A stretch of 64,000 nucleotides of DNA from CBDCLY01 sp965218715. GTDB lineage: Bacteria; Bacteroidota; Bacteroidia; Flavobacteriales_E; Vicingaceae. Location of the stretch: NCBI GenBank assembly GCA_965218715.1, contig CBDCLY010000009.1:1-64000 (forward strand). Direction: 5' to 3'. Positions 9,671-17,904 of the stretch are shown one piece after another (the first letter of the stretch is position 1; every line of letters starts with the position of its first letter). The notes beneath the pieces were generated by a model. That model ran no database searches. It worked only from the letters and a program-made list of their open reading frames with translations, and was not told the origin of the DNA. The position numbers and the translations under genes were made by a program.

Positions 9671-10195
9671 ATGAAATATTTAACATTGATTGCTCTACTT
9701 TTTTCTTGCTTTTACTTAAAAGCACAGCATACCCTGGTTTTAAATTCAGGAGAGAAACTCAATTGCATCGTTATGTCGCTAAACAATGATGAACTATCAG
9801 TTATTGTGGAAGGCAAGGAAAAAATGGTTCACATGAAAGAGGTTAGTTCAATATTCTTCAAGGAATATGTGCCTTACGATGGTGTTCTTATTCCAGAAGA
9901 GGATGAAAGAGAGATAATTGTAAATGGATTTAAGGTAAAATATCAAATTAAAGACAGAAGCTTTGAACGAGAACCAAAAGTTTCAATAGGCTCCGAAGAT
10001 AAAGGGACAATTGTTGTAAAAGTTGTAGTTGATAGATACGGAAATATTCGATCTGCAGAACCAGGCGCGCCAGGATCAACCACTTCCAATGCGTATTTAC
10101 AAGCGAAAGCTAAAACGGCCGCCCAATCGGCAAAATTTACTGAGAACCTAAAAGGACCGCTCATGACCGAGGGTACAATAACAATTATCTATTAA
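9671..10195 (+). CDS. secreted protein with a TonB C-terminal-like domain
   Basis: 174 aa. A signal peptide (MKYLTLIALLFSCFYLKAQ) replaces the transmembrane anchor of a normal TonB. Residues 20-100 are a predicted beta-rich domain that I do not recognise (VLNSGEKLNCIVMSLNNDEL). Residues about 105-174 resemble the TonB C-terminal fold as found in Bacteroidota energy transducers (VVVDRYGNIRSAEPGAPGST, then AYLQAKAKTAAQSAKF). With no membrane anchor it is unlikely to act alone as an energy transducer. The product is probably periplasmic. Divergent from bamD. No recognised partner nearby. Confidence 0.7.
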   Translation: MKYLTLIALLFSCFYLKAQHTLVLNSGEKLNCIVMSLNNDELSVIVEGKEKMVHMKEVSSIFFKEYVPYDGVLIPEEDEREIIVNGFKVKYQIKDRSFEREPKVSIGSEDKGTIVVKVVVDRYGNIRSAEPGAPGSTTSNAYLQAKAKTAAQSAKFTENLKGPLMTEGTITIIY

Positions 10196-10346
10196 TGAAA
10201 AGATTCATTTTATTAGTTTGTTTTAAAGCGCTGCGGCTTTTTCCATCATTCATTCATTCTGATTTGGAAAAACTCAATTCTTTTCAGAAAATGATTATTG
10301 GGCTCAGGTACAAGTGCTGTATAGAAATATTGGACTAAATTGCTAA
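10195..10346 (+). other. possible small or degraded ORF after the TonB-like gene
   Basis: An ATG overlaps the stop of the previous gene as TAATG, the coupling used elsewhere in this window. The first frame starts MKRFILLVCF and stops after 47 residues at 10337. Adding one A to the A5 run at 10268-10272 would instead end the protein as NDYWAQVQVLYRNIGLNC at 10346. Either a short secreted peptide, a frameshifted remnant, or noise. No family recognised. Confidence 0.2.
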
Positions 10347-10729
10347 GGTTTTTTCCCAAATAAGAACTTGGAGACTTTAAATGAAAAGTTTCTATTTCTT
10401 GCAATAATCTTATAGACAGTATCCATCAACCACTTGAAGGGCTTAAATTTAAAATAGGCGCTAGAAAAGTGTTTCCAAACTTTATGTTGATTCAGTGTTC
10501 GCATTGGAACAGCAGCGCCAACATAAACTTTCCCATTCTGATCAACCAAATGAACCGCTTTTTTTAACTCCTCTTCTAATAGATTTGGATAATGTTGAAT
10601 GATTCTTTGAAAGGGATAGTATTGGATGTCATTTTTGGTAATTCTTTTCCATTTAATTACCCAGTACTTACAGAAGCCACAATCGCCATCATAAAGTACA
10701 GTAGTTTCATTCTTATCAAATTCCATCAC
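10343..10729 (-). CDS. thiol-disulfide oxidoreductase, DCC family (DUF393)
   Basis: 128 aa. The N-terminal signature LYDGDCGFCKYWVIKW carries the DxxCxxC motif that names the family, and the length is normal. DCC proteins are thioredoxin-like and of poorly known substrate; a redox role is a family inference. It ends a leftward cluster with a COG3014-like lipoprotein (9-bp gap) and lpoB, but nothing in the sequence shows a shared function with them. Confidence 0.85.
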   Translation of the reverse strand: MMEFDKNETTVLYDGDCGFCKYWVIKWKRITKNDIQYYPFQRIIQHYPNLLEEELKKAVHLVDQNGKVYVGAAVPMRTLNQHKVWKHFSSAYFKFKPFKWLMDTVYKIIARNRNFSFKVSKFLFGKKP

Positions 10730-10738
10730 GATTGAAAA

Positions 10739-12145
10739 TTAAGGTATTGGAGGATAAGATTCTAAGGAATGGTAGGTTCTAAATGCTGTTTCCACCCCTT
10801 TAATCTCCACTTGGATGGAAACAGTATCCCTTCTATCACCAGCAACTTCAGTCAATAACTTCAACTCATGTATTCCTGTATCCAAAGGCATTCTAACATA
10901 ATGGATCGAATTAGGAAGGGTTTGCCAATTTCTGGTATCTGCCTTTTCAGAAAAAGCGTTTACTACCGAGAGTAAAGCTCCTAAATCTTCATTTTGTTTT
11001 CTAAGTGCTGCTTCAGATGCTTGTTTTATGGCCAATCTAGCGACTGCCGCACCCAATTCTCGAAACATTCTATCTTGCAAACTAGAAAAAGCAATTTGCT
11101 CAATATTCTGGCTTATTTCTAGCTGTTGCATTTCTGTTTGGTTCTCCTTTACATTTAATAACTGGGCAGATGTATACACCGGTGGGCGTTTATTAAATTT
11201 TGGAATGGCCAAACGGATCAGGTTTACGTCGCTAAAATCACTCCCTTGCTTGGCACTTGTTGATGCTACTGGGATTGAAAAGCCTCCGGTTTCATCGGCG
11301 AAAGTAAATACTCCATCATCTTCTCCTAGACTGCTTAAGTTTAAACTAAACTCTCCTTTAACTGGCCCCAATCCATTCAACCAAAAGAGGATCAATTCTC
11401 CTTTTTTTTCTTGAACCTTATAGCTAAGGCCAAAAGCCTCCTCATATCCATTAAGCTCTTGTTTAAAGCCTAGTTGTCCACTTGTTCGAATAAGATCCTT
11501 TTTTAATTGCTCAGGAACACTGGTTTTAAATGAACTTTCATAAACTTCTTGATAAGCTTCATATGCGTTTCTGTAGGCGATAAATGCATTATTTATGTCT
11601 CCCTTGGCTTCATAAATAATTCCCATTAAATTAAGTGCGAAAGCATCTTTCTTGTACCGATTTTTTTTATCTGAGTACTTGTCGTTTAGCTCGTTGAGTT
11701 TGATGTTTATTCTCCTAACCTCAATGAGCGCATTGTCTAATTGATGCAATTGGATGTAATTTATGGCCTTGTAATAATGGAGTACAACTTTCTCATAATC
11801 TTCTGCTCTATAAGGCCGAAGCATAGGATTGGCAACAAAACCAATTAAATCATCAGTAAAATTTCTTTTCTGATCTTCAATGTAAGTGTAAGCTTGTTCA
11901 AAATACTGATTACTATGTTCATAGTTCCCCAGCATTTGTTCTACCACACCTGCATCAAAAAAATATAATAGTCGATCTTTCTTTTTACTTGCTTTTTTGT
12001 GCTTGTCTAAAAATTCCTTAGCATCACTAAGATTTCCCTGAGCAAATTGCTCATTAAAAAGTAGAGACTTCTGATAATAGGTTGCACAACCAGTAAAAAG
12101 AAATATCGCCATTATTAGAATGACGATATTTTTTTTCTTTTGCAT
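10739..12145 (-). CDS. COG3014-like TPR lipoprotein
   Basis: 468 aa. The lipoprotein signal peptide ends LFTGC (Cys19). Residues 20-230 form tetratricopeptide-like helices (NYEHSNQYFEQAYTYIEDQK, GDINNAFIAYRNAYEAYQEV). The C-terminal half is beta-rich, with a run of small residues near 350-380 (ELGAAVARLAIKQASEAALR). Layout and place next to lpoB match the uncharacterised COG3014 lipoproteins. Five bp separate it from lpoB, so the two are probably cotranscribed, and an envelope or peptidoglycan-synthesis role is inferred from that neighbour. Confidence 0.7.
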   Translation of the reverse strand: MQKKKNIVILIMAIFLFTGCATYYQKSLLFNEQFAQGNLSDAKEFLDKHKKASKKKDRLLYFFDAGVVEQMLGNYEHSNQYFEQAYTYIEDQKRNFTDDLIGFVANPMLRPYRAEDYEKVVLHYYKAINYIQLHQLDNALIEVRRINIKLNELNDKYSDKKNRYKKDAFALNLMGIIYEAKGDINNAFIAYRNAYEAYQEVYESSFKTSVPEQLKKDLIRTSGQLGFKQELNGYEEAFGLSYKVQEKKGELILFWLNGLGPVKGEFSLNLSSLGEDDGVFTFADETGGFSIPVASTSAKQGSDFSDVNLIRLAIPKFNKRPPVYTSAQLLNVKENQTEMQQLEISQNIEQIAFSSLQDRMFRELGAAVARLAIKQASEAALRKQNEDLGALLSVVNAFSEKADTRNWQTLPNSIHYVRMPLDTGIHELKLLTEVAGDRRDTVSIQVEIKGVETAFRTYHSLESYPPIP

Positions 12146-12150
12146 GGTGA

Positions 12151-12744
12151 TTATTCAACTACTTTTTTAATCTTCTTGTCACCAATCCAAACTTTTTCGT
12201 TGGTTTCTAGATTAGTTAACTCTAAATCTGTTTGATAAAAGACTACTTTCATTTTGCTGTTAGAATCTACAATAGAGTTGACCAATCCTTGAAGCATGAA
12301 GTCGGCTCCCAATTCTTTTCCCCACTGTGCAGCAGTTGCTTTAGAAGAAAATTCGTTTTGATCTGCTCTTTCCTTTCTCAATTCTTCTCTAGCCTCTCCT
12401 GCCTGAACTAATCTCACTTTTCCTGAATTCAAAATTGCCTTTTCAATGTCTTTTATGTAGGTATCAGTAGCAATGTGTTCGTGGCTTTTGTTATTTACTA
12501 AACCAACAATAACAACTGGTCTTCTTCCCATTCCCTTTTCAAATTCTTCCAACCAAGGTCTCATTAACATGTCGCTTACCATTTCCTCTGCGACTAATCT
12601 AGAGTCTGTTTCATTCCATCGACCACTTAGGTCAATTACTGCATCTTCTTCCACCCTAGTCACTTGTTTGGTGTTTTTACATGAGTGAAAACTAAATGTA
12701 CTTAATACTACTAATCCACTAATAATTGTTGTTGCTATTTTCAT
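12151..12744 (-). CDS. lpoB: penicillin-binding protein activator LpoB
   Basis: 197 aa. A signal sequence with a weak lipobox (FSFHSC) is followed by the LpoB fold: LVAEEMVSDMLMRPWLEEF, RPVVIVGLVNNKSHEHIATD, GADFMLQGLVNSIVDSNS and KVWIGDKKIKKVVE. In E. coli LpoB is the outer-membrane lipoprotein that stimulates PBP1b. The ATG at 12744 is chosen because it begins the signal peptide; the upstream in-frame ATG at 12783 lies in the promoter. Coupled to the COG3014-like gene. Confidence 0.85.
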   Translation of the reverse strand: MKIATTIISGLVVLSTFSFHSCKNTKQVTRVEEDAVIDLSGRWNETDSRLVAEEMVSDMLMRPWLEEFEKGMGRRPVVIVGLVNNKSHEHIATDTYIKDIEKAILNSGKVRLVQAGEAREELRKERADQNEFSSKATAAQWGKELGADFMLQGLVNSIVDSNSKMKVVFYQTDLELTNLETNEKVWIGDKKIKKVVE

Positions 12745-12780
12745 GATGTTTGTTTTTTTTGGCTTATTCAAGATTAATGC

Positions 12781-12810
12781 CAAAAATAGTCCTTCTAAAA
12801 AATTTCCAAG
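12781..12810 (-). promoter_or_regulatory. promoter of the lpoB cluster
   Basis: Minus strand: -33-like CTTG (12810-12807), 18-bp spacer, -7 box TATTTTTG (12788-12781). Both elements of the Bacteroidota sigma consensus are present at near-normal spacing, 37 nt upstream of the lpoB ATG. Confidence 0.55.
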
Positions 12811-12873
12811 TCAATCTTTAAAAAATTTCAAAAATTAATTTTTCTCAATTATTCTTTTGCTCGGTATATTTCC

Positions 12874-12881
12874 TAATTTTG
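12874..12881 (+). promoter_or_regulatory. candidate -7 box for the BatA-like gene
   Basis: TAATTTTG, fitting TAnnTTTG, 7 nt before the ATG at 12889, so the leader would be extremely short. A TTTG at 12856-12859 is only 14 bp upstream, shorter than the usual 19-21. Confidence 0.35.
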
Positions 12882-12888
12882 ATTTTTA

Positions 12889-14916
12889 ATGAGTTTTTTA
12901 TATCCCAAGTTCCTATACCTACTAGTAGCGCTCATTATTCCCATTCTCATTCATTTGTTTGACTTCAAACGGCCTAAGAAAATATTTTTTTCTAGGATAG
13001 AATTACTTAAAGAAGTTCAATTAAAAACCAAGTCACAGTCAAAATTAAGGCACTTAATCACCTTATTATTAAGATGTTTAGCAATAGCATCTGTAATAAT
13101 TGCATTCGCACAGCCGAAATTGCTTGAAGAAAAGCAGGAACTGTTGAATGAAAATGATGGAGTGATAATTTACATCGATAATTCCTTTTCCATGGAATTA
13201 AAAAAGGGGGGAATTTCACTTTTAGAGATTGCAAAAAATAGGGCAATTGCTATTGTTGAGGCGCAAAAGTCTTCTGAACGATTCAAGCTGTTAAGTAATT
13301 CAAGTCAGAAAGACCCTAAGGTATGGTTGAAAAGGGAACAGTTAATTGAACGGATAAGTCAAATAGAAGCAAACGGGAATGTCCAAAGCTTAGGTAAAAT
13401 ATTTGAACGGATTAAAGGAATCAATTCTAATGAAGAAAAAGAGTCCACAATTTTTGTCTTAAGTGATTTTCAGCGAAGTGGCTTTGATCTAGATTCAAAA
13501 GATCAGTTTAGCAATCTAAAATTAATTCCTTTAGAAGCCGATGAAAGCACCAACATCACCATAGATAGTTTGGCCCTGTATTCTCCATTCCATCTTAGAG
13601 GTCAATCTGAAAAACTCAAGGCATTTGTGAGCCATTCTTCTGATCAAGAAATAGAGAATGTCTCTTTTCAATTGCATGTTAATGATCAATTTAAAACACC
13701 ACTAAGCAGTGATTTATCTTCTGGAAAGTTGGACGAAATCAATTTCAATTTTCAAAATGTGGATGCGAAATGGCAAGAAGGATATGTCTCTATTCAAGAT
13801 TATCCATTGAGCTATGATGATACCTTATTCTTTAACTTCTCTACTAAGCAATCGATTTCAATAATTCATATATCCAACTCGAGTTTTAATGAACACATTA
13901 AACAAATTTATACTGTTGATAGTGTGTTCAACTATCAAACTCAATCCTTAGGAAGCTTAGATTACGAATTATTAAAAACTGCAGATTTTATCCTCTTGGA
14001 AGGAATAAATGACCCAAGTAGCGGCTTTGCTTCTTTAATGAACGAATACGTAAAGGGTGGAACTTGTTTGGGCCTAATTCCTCCTCAAGAAAAAGCTGAG
14101 ACCCTAAACAATTTGTTAACTGAATTGGGAGTCAATACGTATAAAAGCCTTGTTAAAGAGGAGAGCATTATTGGGGATATCGATTTTCAACACTTTCTTT
14201 TCTCAGGAGTGTTCGAAGAAAAACCAGAACAATTAAAACTTCCAAGTCTCTCCTCCTATTACTCATTAAAGAAACTTGAAAAAACAAACAGAAGAGATAT
14301 ATTTAGTCTTAGAAACGGGAATGCTTTTCTTAGTCAATATAAGGTTGGTGCTGGAAATGTATTCTTGTTTTCCGCTTCTTTAGCTAAAGAGAATAGTGCA
14401 TTTACTGAGCATTCATTGTTTGTTCCAATATTTTACAACATGGCACTCCTTTCAAATGGACAGAATCCTATTTATTACATGGATGGAGAAAAAAATGCGG
14501 TTTTGGTTGATTTAGAAGAGTCGATGTCTGACCTACCAATACGCTTGCAATTGGGGAAGGTTGAAGTTATTCCTCCTCAAAGAAGGTTGTTTGGTTCTAT
14601 GAAATTGAACCTTGAAGGTTTCCTTGAAAAGGCAGGACATTACAAAATTTGGCAGGGTGACAAAAACATTGGAGTTTTATCTTACAACTATAATCGAGAT
14701 GAATCCCAAATGAAATTTTTAAATAAAGTCGAAATAAATGATTTCCTTTTGGAGAAAAATTTAAGCTATGATTTTATTGATGAAGCAAATGGAGACTCTT
14801 TTAAACAAGTAATTCAGGACCAACAAAATGGTCACTCAATTTGGAAATATTTTATCACCTTAGCATTGCTATTTTTAGGATTAGAGTTGCTTGTCATTCG
14901 ATTTTTTAACTGGTAG
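12889..14916 (+). CDS. BatA-like membrane protein (aerotolerance regulator N-terminal domain)
   Basis: 675 aa. The N-terminus has the paired membrane segments typical of the BatA/aerotolerance N-terminal domain (FLYLLVALIIPILIHLFDF, then LITLLLRCLAIASVIIAFAQ). A von Willebrand A-like domain follows, starting VIIYIDNSFSMEL with a DxSxS metal-site-like motif. The rest is a large periplasmic alpha/beta and beta region and a final membrane segment near 655-672. Such proteins are anchored in the inner membrane and often belong to Bat or MoxR gene sets, but no MoxR or Bat partners are here. The stop is 2 bp before the dihydroorotase-like gene, so the pair is almost certainly one transcript. Confidence 0.8.
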   Translation: MSFLYPKFLYLLVALIIPILIHLFDFKRPKKIFFSRIELLKEVQLKTKSQSKLRHLITLLLRCLAIASVIIAFAQPKLLEEKQELLNENDGVIIYIDNSFSMELKKGGISLLEIAKNRAIAIVEAQKSSERFKLLSNSSQKDPKVWLKREQLIERISQIEANGNVQSLGKIFERIKGINSNEEKESTIFVLSDFQRSGFDLDSKDQFSNLKLIPLEADESTNITIDSLALYSPFHLRGQSEKLKAFVSHSSDQEIENVSFQLHVNDQFKTPLSSDLSSGKLDEINFNFQNVDAKWQEGYVSIQDYPLSYDDTLFFNFSTKQSISIIHISNSSFNEHIKQIYTVDSVFNYQTQSLGSLDYELLKTADFILLEGINDPSSGFASLMNEYVKGGTCLGLIPPQEKAETLNNLLTELGVNTYKSLVKEESIIGDIDFQHFLFSGVFEEKPEQLKLPSLSSYYSLKKLEKTNRRDIFSLRNGNAFLSQYKVGAGNVFLFSASLAKENSAFTEHSLFVPIFYNMALLSNGQNPIYYMDGEKNAVLVDLEESMSDLPIRLQLGKVEVIPPQRRLFGSMKLNLEGFLEKAGHYKIWQGDKNIGVLSYNYNRDESQMKFLNKVEINDFLLEKNLSYDFIDEANGDSFKQVIQDQQNGHSIWKYFITLALLFLGLELLVIRFFNW

Positions 14917-14918
14917 AT

Positions 14919-16193
14919 ATGAAACACACAATCAAAAGTGCGAAACTAATTGACCCTAGGCATGCTTTAAATGGCCAAGATGTTGATTTAATAATTGAAG
15001 ATGGAATCATAAGAAAATTGGTGAAAAGTGAAGGGAATTCAAATTCTGGGAACGACATTAGGTCAAAGCAATTGTGTGTTTCACCTGGATGGATAGATCT
15101 TCATGTACAACTACATGATCCAGGGTTAGAGCACAAAGAAGATTTAGCACATGGATTAATGGCTGCTGCAGCAGGCGGCTTTACAGCAATAGGTTTGAGT
15201 CCGCTCAGTGATCCAATAAAAGATTCTAAAGCACAAATTGAATACATCAATCAAGAAACAAAAGAAAATTTAGTAAGCGTCTATCCTTATGGTGCAATAA
15301 GTAAAGAATGTAAGGGAGAAGAACTAGCAGAATTATTTGACCTTAATGAATTTGGATGTAAAGCTTTCACAGACGATAAAAGAAGCATTTCCAACCCTAA
15401 TCTATTATTGCGATCACTATTATACTGCCAATCTTTTGATGGATTGGTAATGAATTTCCCTAACCATAAGGATCTCGCTCAAAAAGGCGTTATGAATGAA
15501 GGCGAGGTCAGCACTAGGCTTGGTTTAAAAGGAATTCCTTCTCTTGCAGAAGAATTAATGCTTGCACGTGATTTGCAAATTTTAAAATATACTGGTGGTA
15601 AATTGCATAGCTCAACTCTCTCAACAAAGGGAAGCTTAAATTTAATTAGAGAAGCTAAAAAGAAAGCGGGAAATATTAGCTGTGATGTTTCTGCACTTCA
15701 TCTTTTGCTGAATGATGAGGAATTAGAAAATTTTGACAGCCGCTTTAAACTATGCCCCCCATTGCGAAATGAAGAAAATAGAAAGGCATTGATTGAAGGA
15801 ATAAAAGATGGAACTGTAGATGCCATTTGTTCTGATCATTGGCCCGAAAACATAGAAAATAAAATGAGGGAATTTGATCTGGCTAATTTTGGAGCAATCA
15901 ACTTACAAACAGCCTTTTCAGCAGCTTATAGTGCAGCAAAGGATGATTGTAGTCTAGAACAGATCATTCATTGTTTTAGCTATGGGCCAGCGAAAGTATT
16001 GGGAATTGATAACTATGGAATAAAAGAAGGGGGACAAGCAAATTTGAGTTTCTTCGACATTAGCGAAGACTTCAACTTTAGCAAAGAAATGGTGCTTTCA
16101 AAATCAAACAACTCTCCTCTATTCAATAGAAATTTGAGCGGAAAAGTAATTGGCTGTTATAACAATGGCCAAATGCATTTGAATGCAGGTTAA
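14919..16193 (+). CDS. dihydroorotase-like protein, probably catalytically inactive
   Basis: 424 aa amidohydrolase-fold protein aligning end to end with class I dihydroorotase: DPGLEHKEDLAHGLMAAAAG, FTDDKR, GVMNEGEVSTRLGL, GIPSLAEELMLARD, SDHWPE and GQANLSFFD. Several metal ligands are missing: the HxH motif reads HVQ, the HCED-type His position is Phe in FPNHKDL, and the HxxH before the STxGS stretch reads HSST. The Asp of FTDD and the SDH Asp are retained. This pattern fits a pseudo-dihydroorotase, such as the PyrC' that scaffolds aspartate transcarbamoylase in Pseudomonas. No pyrB is in the window. Coupled to the BatA-like gene upstream. It overlaps the convergent S1/P1-like gene by 4 bp. 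Confidence 0.82.
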   Translation: MKHTIKSAKLIDPRHALNGQDVDLIIEDGIIRKLVKSEGNSNSGNDIRSKQLCVSPGWIDLHVQLHDPGLEHKEDLAHGLMAAAAGGFTAIGLSPLSDPIKDSKAQIEYINQETKENLVSVYPYGAISKECKGEELAELFDLNEFGCKAFTDDKRSISNPNLLLRSLLYCQSFDGLVMNFPNHKDLAQKGVMNEGEVSTRLGLKGIPSLAEELMLARDLQILKYTGGKLHSSTLSTKGSLNLIREAKKKAGNISCDVSALHLLLNDEELENFDSRFKLCPPLRNEENRKALIEGIKDGTVDAICSDHWPENIENKMREFDLANFGAINLQTAFSAAYSAAKDDCSLEQIIHCFSYGPAKVLGIDNYGIKEGGQANLSFFDISEDFNFSKEMVLSKSNNSPLFNRNLSGKVIGCYNNGQMHLNAG

Positions 16194-17167
16194 TTTTCGT
16201 GAGACCGACCAATTATTTTTTCATCAGCACCTTTCAATTCTCGATTAATCTCCTCTTCAAGAGCTTCTTTATCTAGTTGCTTTGAAATGTCTGTTAGGTT
16301 AGGTTGTCCAGCGTTTACCCATGCGGTATACCAGTATGAACCAATTAATCCGATGGCTTTTCTCATGCGTTCCTCTACCATATTTCCCATACGCTGATCA
16401 TATTGATTAACATATTCTTTAGAATATTGTTGCACCAAATTTTGCCCTCTTTGGTTCATGATGTATTTCTGATCTGAAGGAAATTCATGGTGCAATTCTT
16501 TTTCCAATCTTAGCACATCTTCAACATGGGAGTGACTGGCTTCTACCGCTTCCCAGATTGTATTTATAGGAGATCTAATATAGGTGGCTCTTCCAACCAA
16601 ATAATCATAATCATCAGCCTTAATTTCAGGAATACTAGACTCCCATAAGCCATGAATGCCCTTTTGACCGGTCATTTGTCCATTATAATTTTCAGTAGTA
16701 TGAAGCGGAACATGAGCGTCTGCAATATAGTGACCAAGGTCGGCAGAAAGTCTTAAAATGGCATTCGCATCTCTTTCTTCAAATGCCTTTTGAAGGTAAT
16801 AGGTCATTGAAGAAACATGCCAAGGCACAATTCCATATGCCTTTAAAGTATCTTCAGTATATTTTTCAACCGCATCTTTCCAGTACCTGGGCATTAATTT
16901 AAAAGGATCTCCACCCTCTTTAGCATAATGGTCGATATCAATATAATGCCTAGGAGCTTCATTTTTAGAAGCATACCTTCTTTTATCTGGGTCGATTGCA
17001 TGCGCAGTAATGAACTCAATATTGGCTTTATAAAATCCAATCATTTCTGGGGGCAGACTGAGAACCGCCATTCGATTAATTCTTCGATGACCATAAAAGC
17101 CCCATGAACTAATTCCAAAATAAATTAAGACACATAGAAATACAAAAAGGGCCTTTTTAACTTTCAT
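16190..17167 (-). CDS. S1/P1 nuclease / zinc-dependent phospholipase C-like protein
   Basis: 325 aa. An N-terminal hydrophobic segment is followed by WGFYGHRRINRMAV, which places a Trp and a His just after the probable signal-peptide cleavage site, as in the trinuclear-zinc S1/P1 and phospholipase C fold. Further likely zinc ligands are in DLGHYIADAHVPLHTTENYN and GIHGLWE. Likely exported and hydrolysing phosphodiester bonds; nucleic acid versus phospholipid substrate cannot be told from the sequence. Last gene of a dense leftward run, its start overlapping the end of comB by 11 bp. Confidence 0.75.
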   Translation of the reverse strand: MKVKKALFVFLCVLIYFGISSWGFYGHRRINRMAVLSLPPEMIGFYKANIEFITAHAIDPDKRRYASKNEAPRHYIDIDHYAKEGGDPFKLMPRYWKDAVEKYTEDTLKAYGIVPWHVSSMTYYLQKAFEERDANAILRLSADLGHYIADAHVPLHTTENYNGQMTGQKGIHGLWESSIPEIKADDYDYLVGRATYIRSPINTIWEAVEASHSHVEDVLRLEKELHHEFPSDQKYIMNQRGQNLVQQYSKEYVNQYDQRMGNMVEERMRKAIGLIGSYWYTAWVNAGQPNLTDISKQLDKEALEEEINRELKGADEKIIGRSHEN

Positions 17168-17903
17168 CGCATTTTAAAATATCTCCATCTAAATAAGGTA
17201 GAACTGAATATTCATCCATCTTTAAACAGAAAGAGATGTCCTTCTTTAAATTTAATCTTGCTAATCTATTTCGGTGTGAAGAATTTTCTAAGAAGCCTTC
17301 CAAATTAGAATCCGCATTTTTAAAAAGTTGAGCAGCTGCAATTGCTGAGTCAGAATAGGCTGAAAACTCAGCAGAATTCATCAATTGATTCACCACAGCA
17401 CCTGCAAACAATGTATCTTCAAGATTAAATCGATCTTTCCATCCAGCACATAACAATAGCACGTGTTGTTGATTACTTTTTAGGTAATTTGTGACTGCGC
17501 TGAGGTTTAAAAAAGAACCAATTATCAAATTTTTAGCATGTGATTTTGCTACAGAAATGGCTTTGGTCCCATTTGTTGTGGTAAGAACAACAGGTTTGCC
17601 TTTTAATTCATCTTTCATGTAGGAAAAAGGTGAATTCCCAAGTTCAAATCCATCAACTATTTCACCATTCCTTTCAGCGGCACCTATATAACCTTGCCTT
17701 TGATATTCTCTAGCTTCATCCAAGCTAGCAACCGGTCTAATTTCTTTTATTCCATGTGCGAAGGCTGTACAAATTGCAGAGGTAGCTCTGAACACATCAA
17801 TGACCACAACCGTGGTATCCTTTTGGGAATGATAATGCTCAAACAGTGCAGGAGAAAGGCATACTTCTACTCTATTCTTTCCTTCTTCTAGAATTTGTTC
17901 CAT
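17157..17903 (-). CDS. comB: 2-phosphosulfolactate phosphatase family protein (ComB)
   Basis: 248 aa, full length. Signatures VVVIDVFRATSAICTAFAHG, GAAERNGEIVDGFELGNSP, VVLTTTNGTKAI and CAGWKDRFNLEDTLFAGA match the Mg-dependent ComB family, which dephosphorylates 2-phosphosulfolactate in methanogen coenzyme M synthesis. Bacteroidota do not make coenzyme M, so the role here is probably sulfolactate metabolism or a related sugar-acid phosphatase activity. One bp separates it from gcvT and it overlaps the S1/P1-like gene. Confidence 0.87.
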   Translation of the reverse strand: MEQILEEGKNRVEVCLSPALFEHYHSQKDTTVVVIDVFRATSAICTAFAHGIKEIRPVASLDEAREYQRQGYIGAAERNGEIVDGFELGNSPFSYMKDELKGKPVVLTTTNGTKAISVAKSHAKNLIIGSFLNLSAVTNYLKSNQQHVLLLCAGWKDRFNLEDTLFAGAVVNQLMNSAEFSAYSDSAIAAAQLFKNADSNLEGFLENSSHRNRLARLNLKKDISFCLKMDEYSVLPYLDGDILKCDES

Positions 17904-17904
17904 A

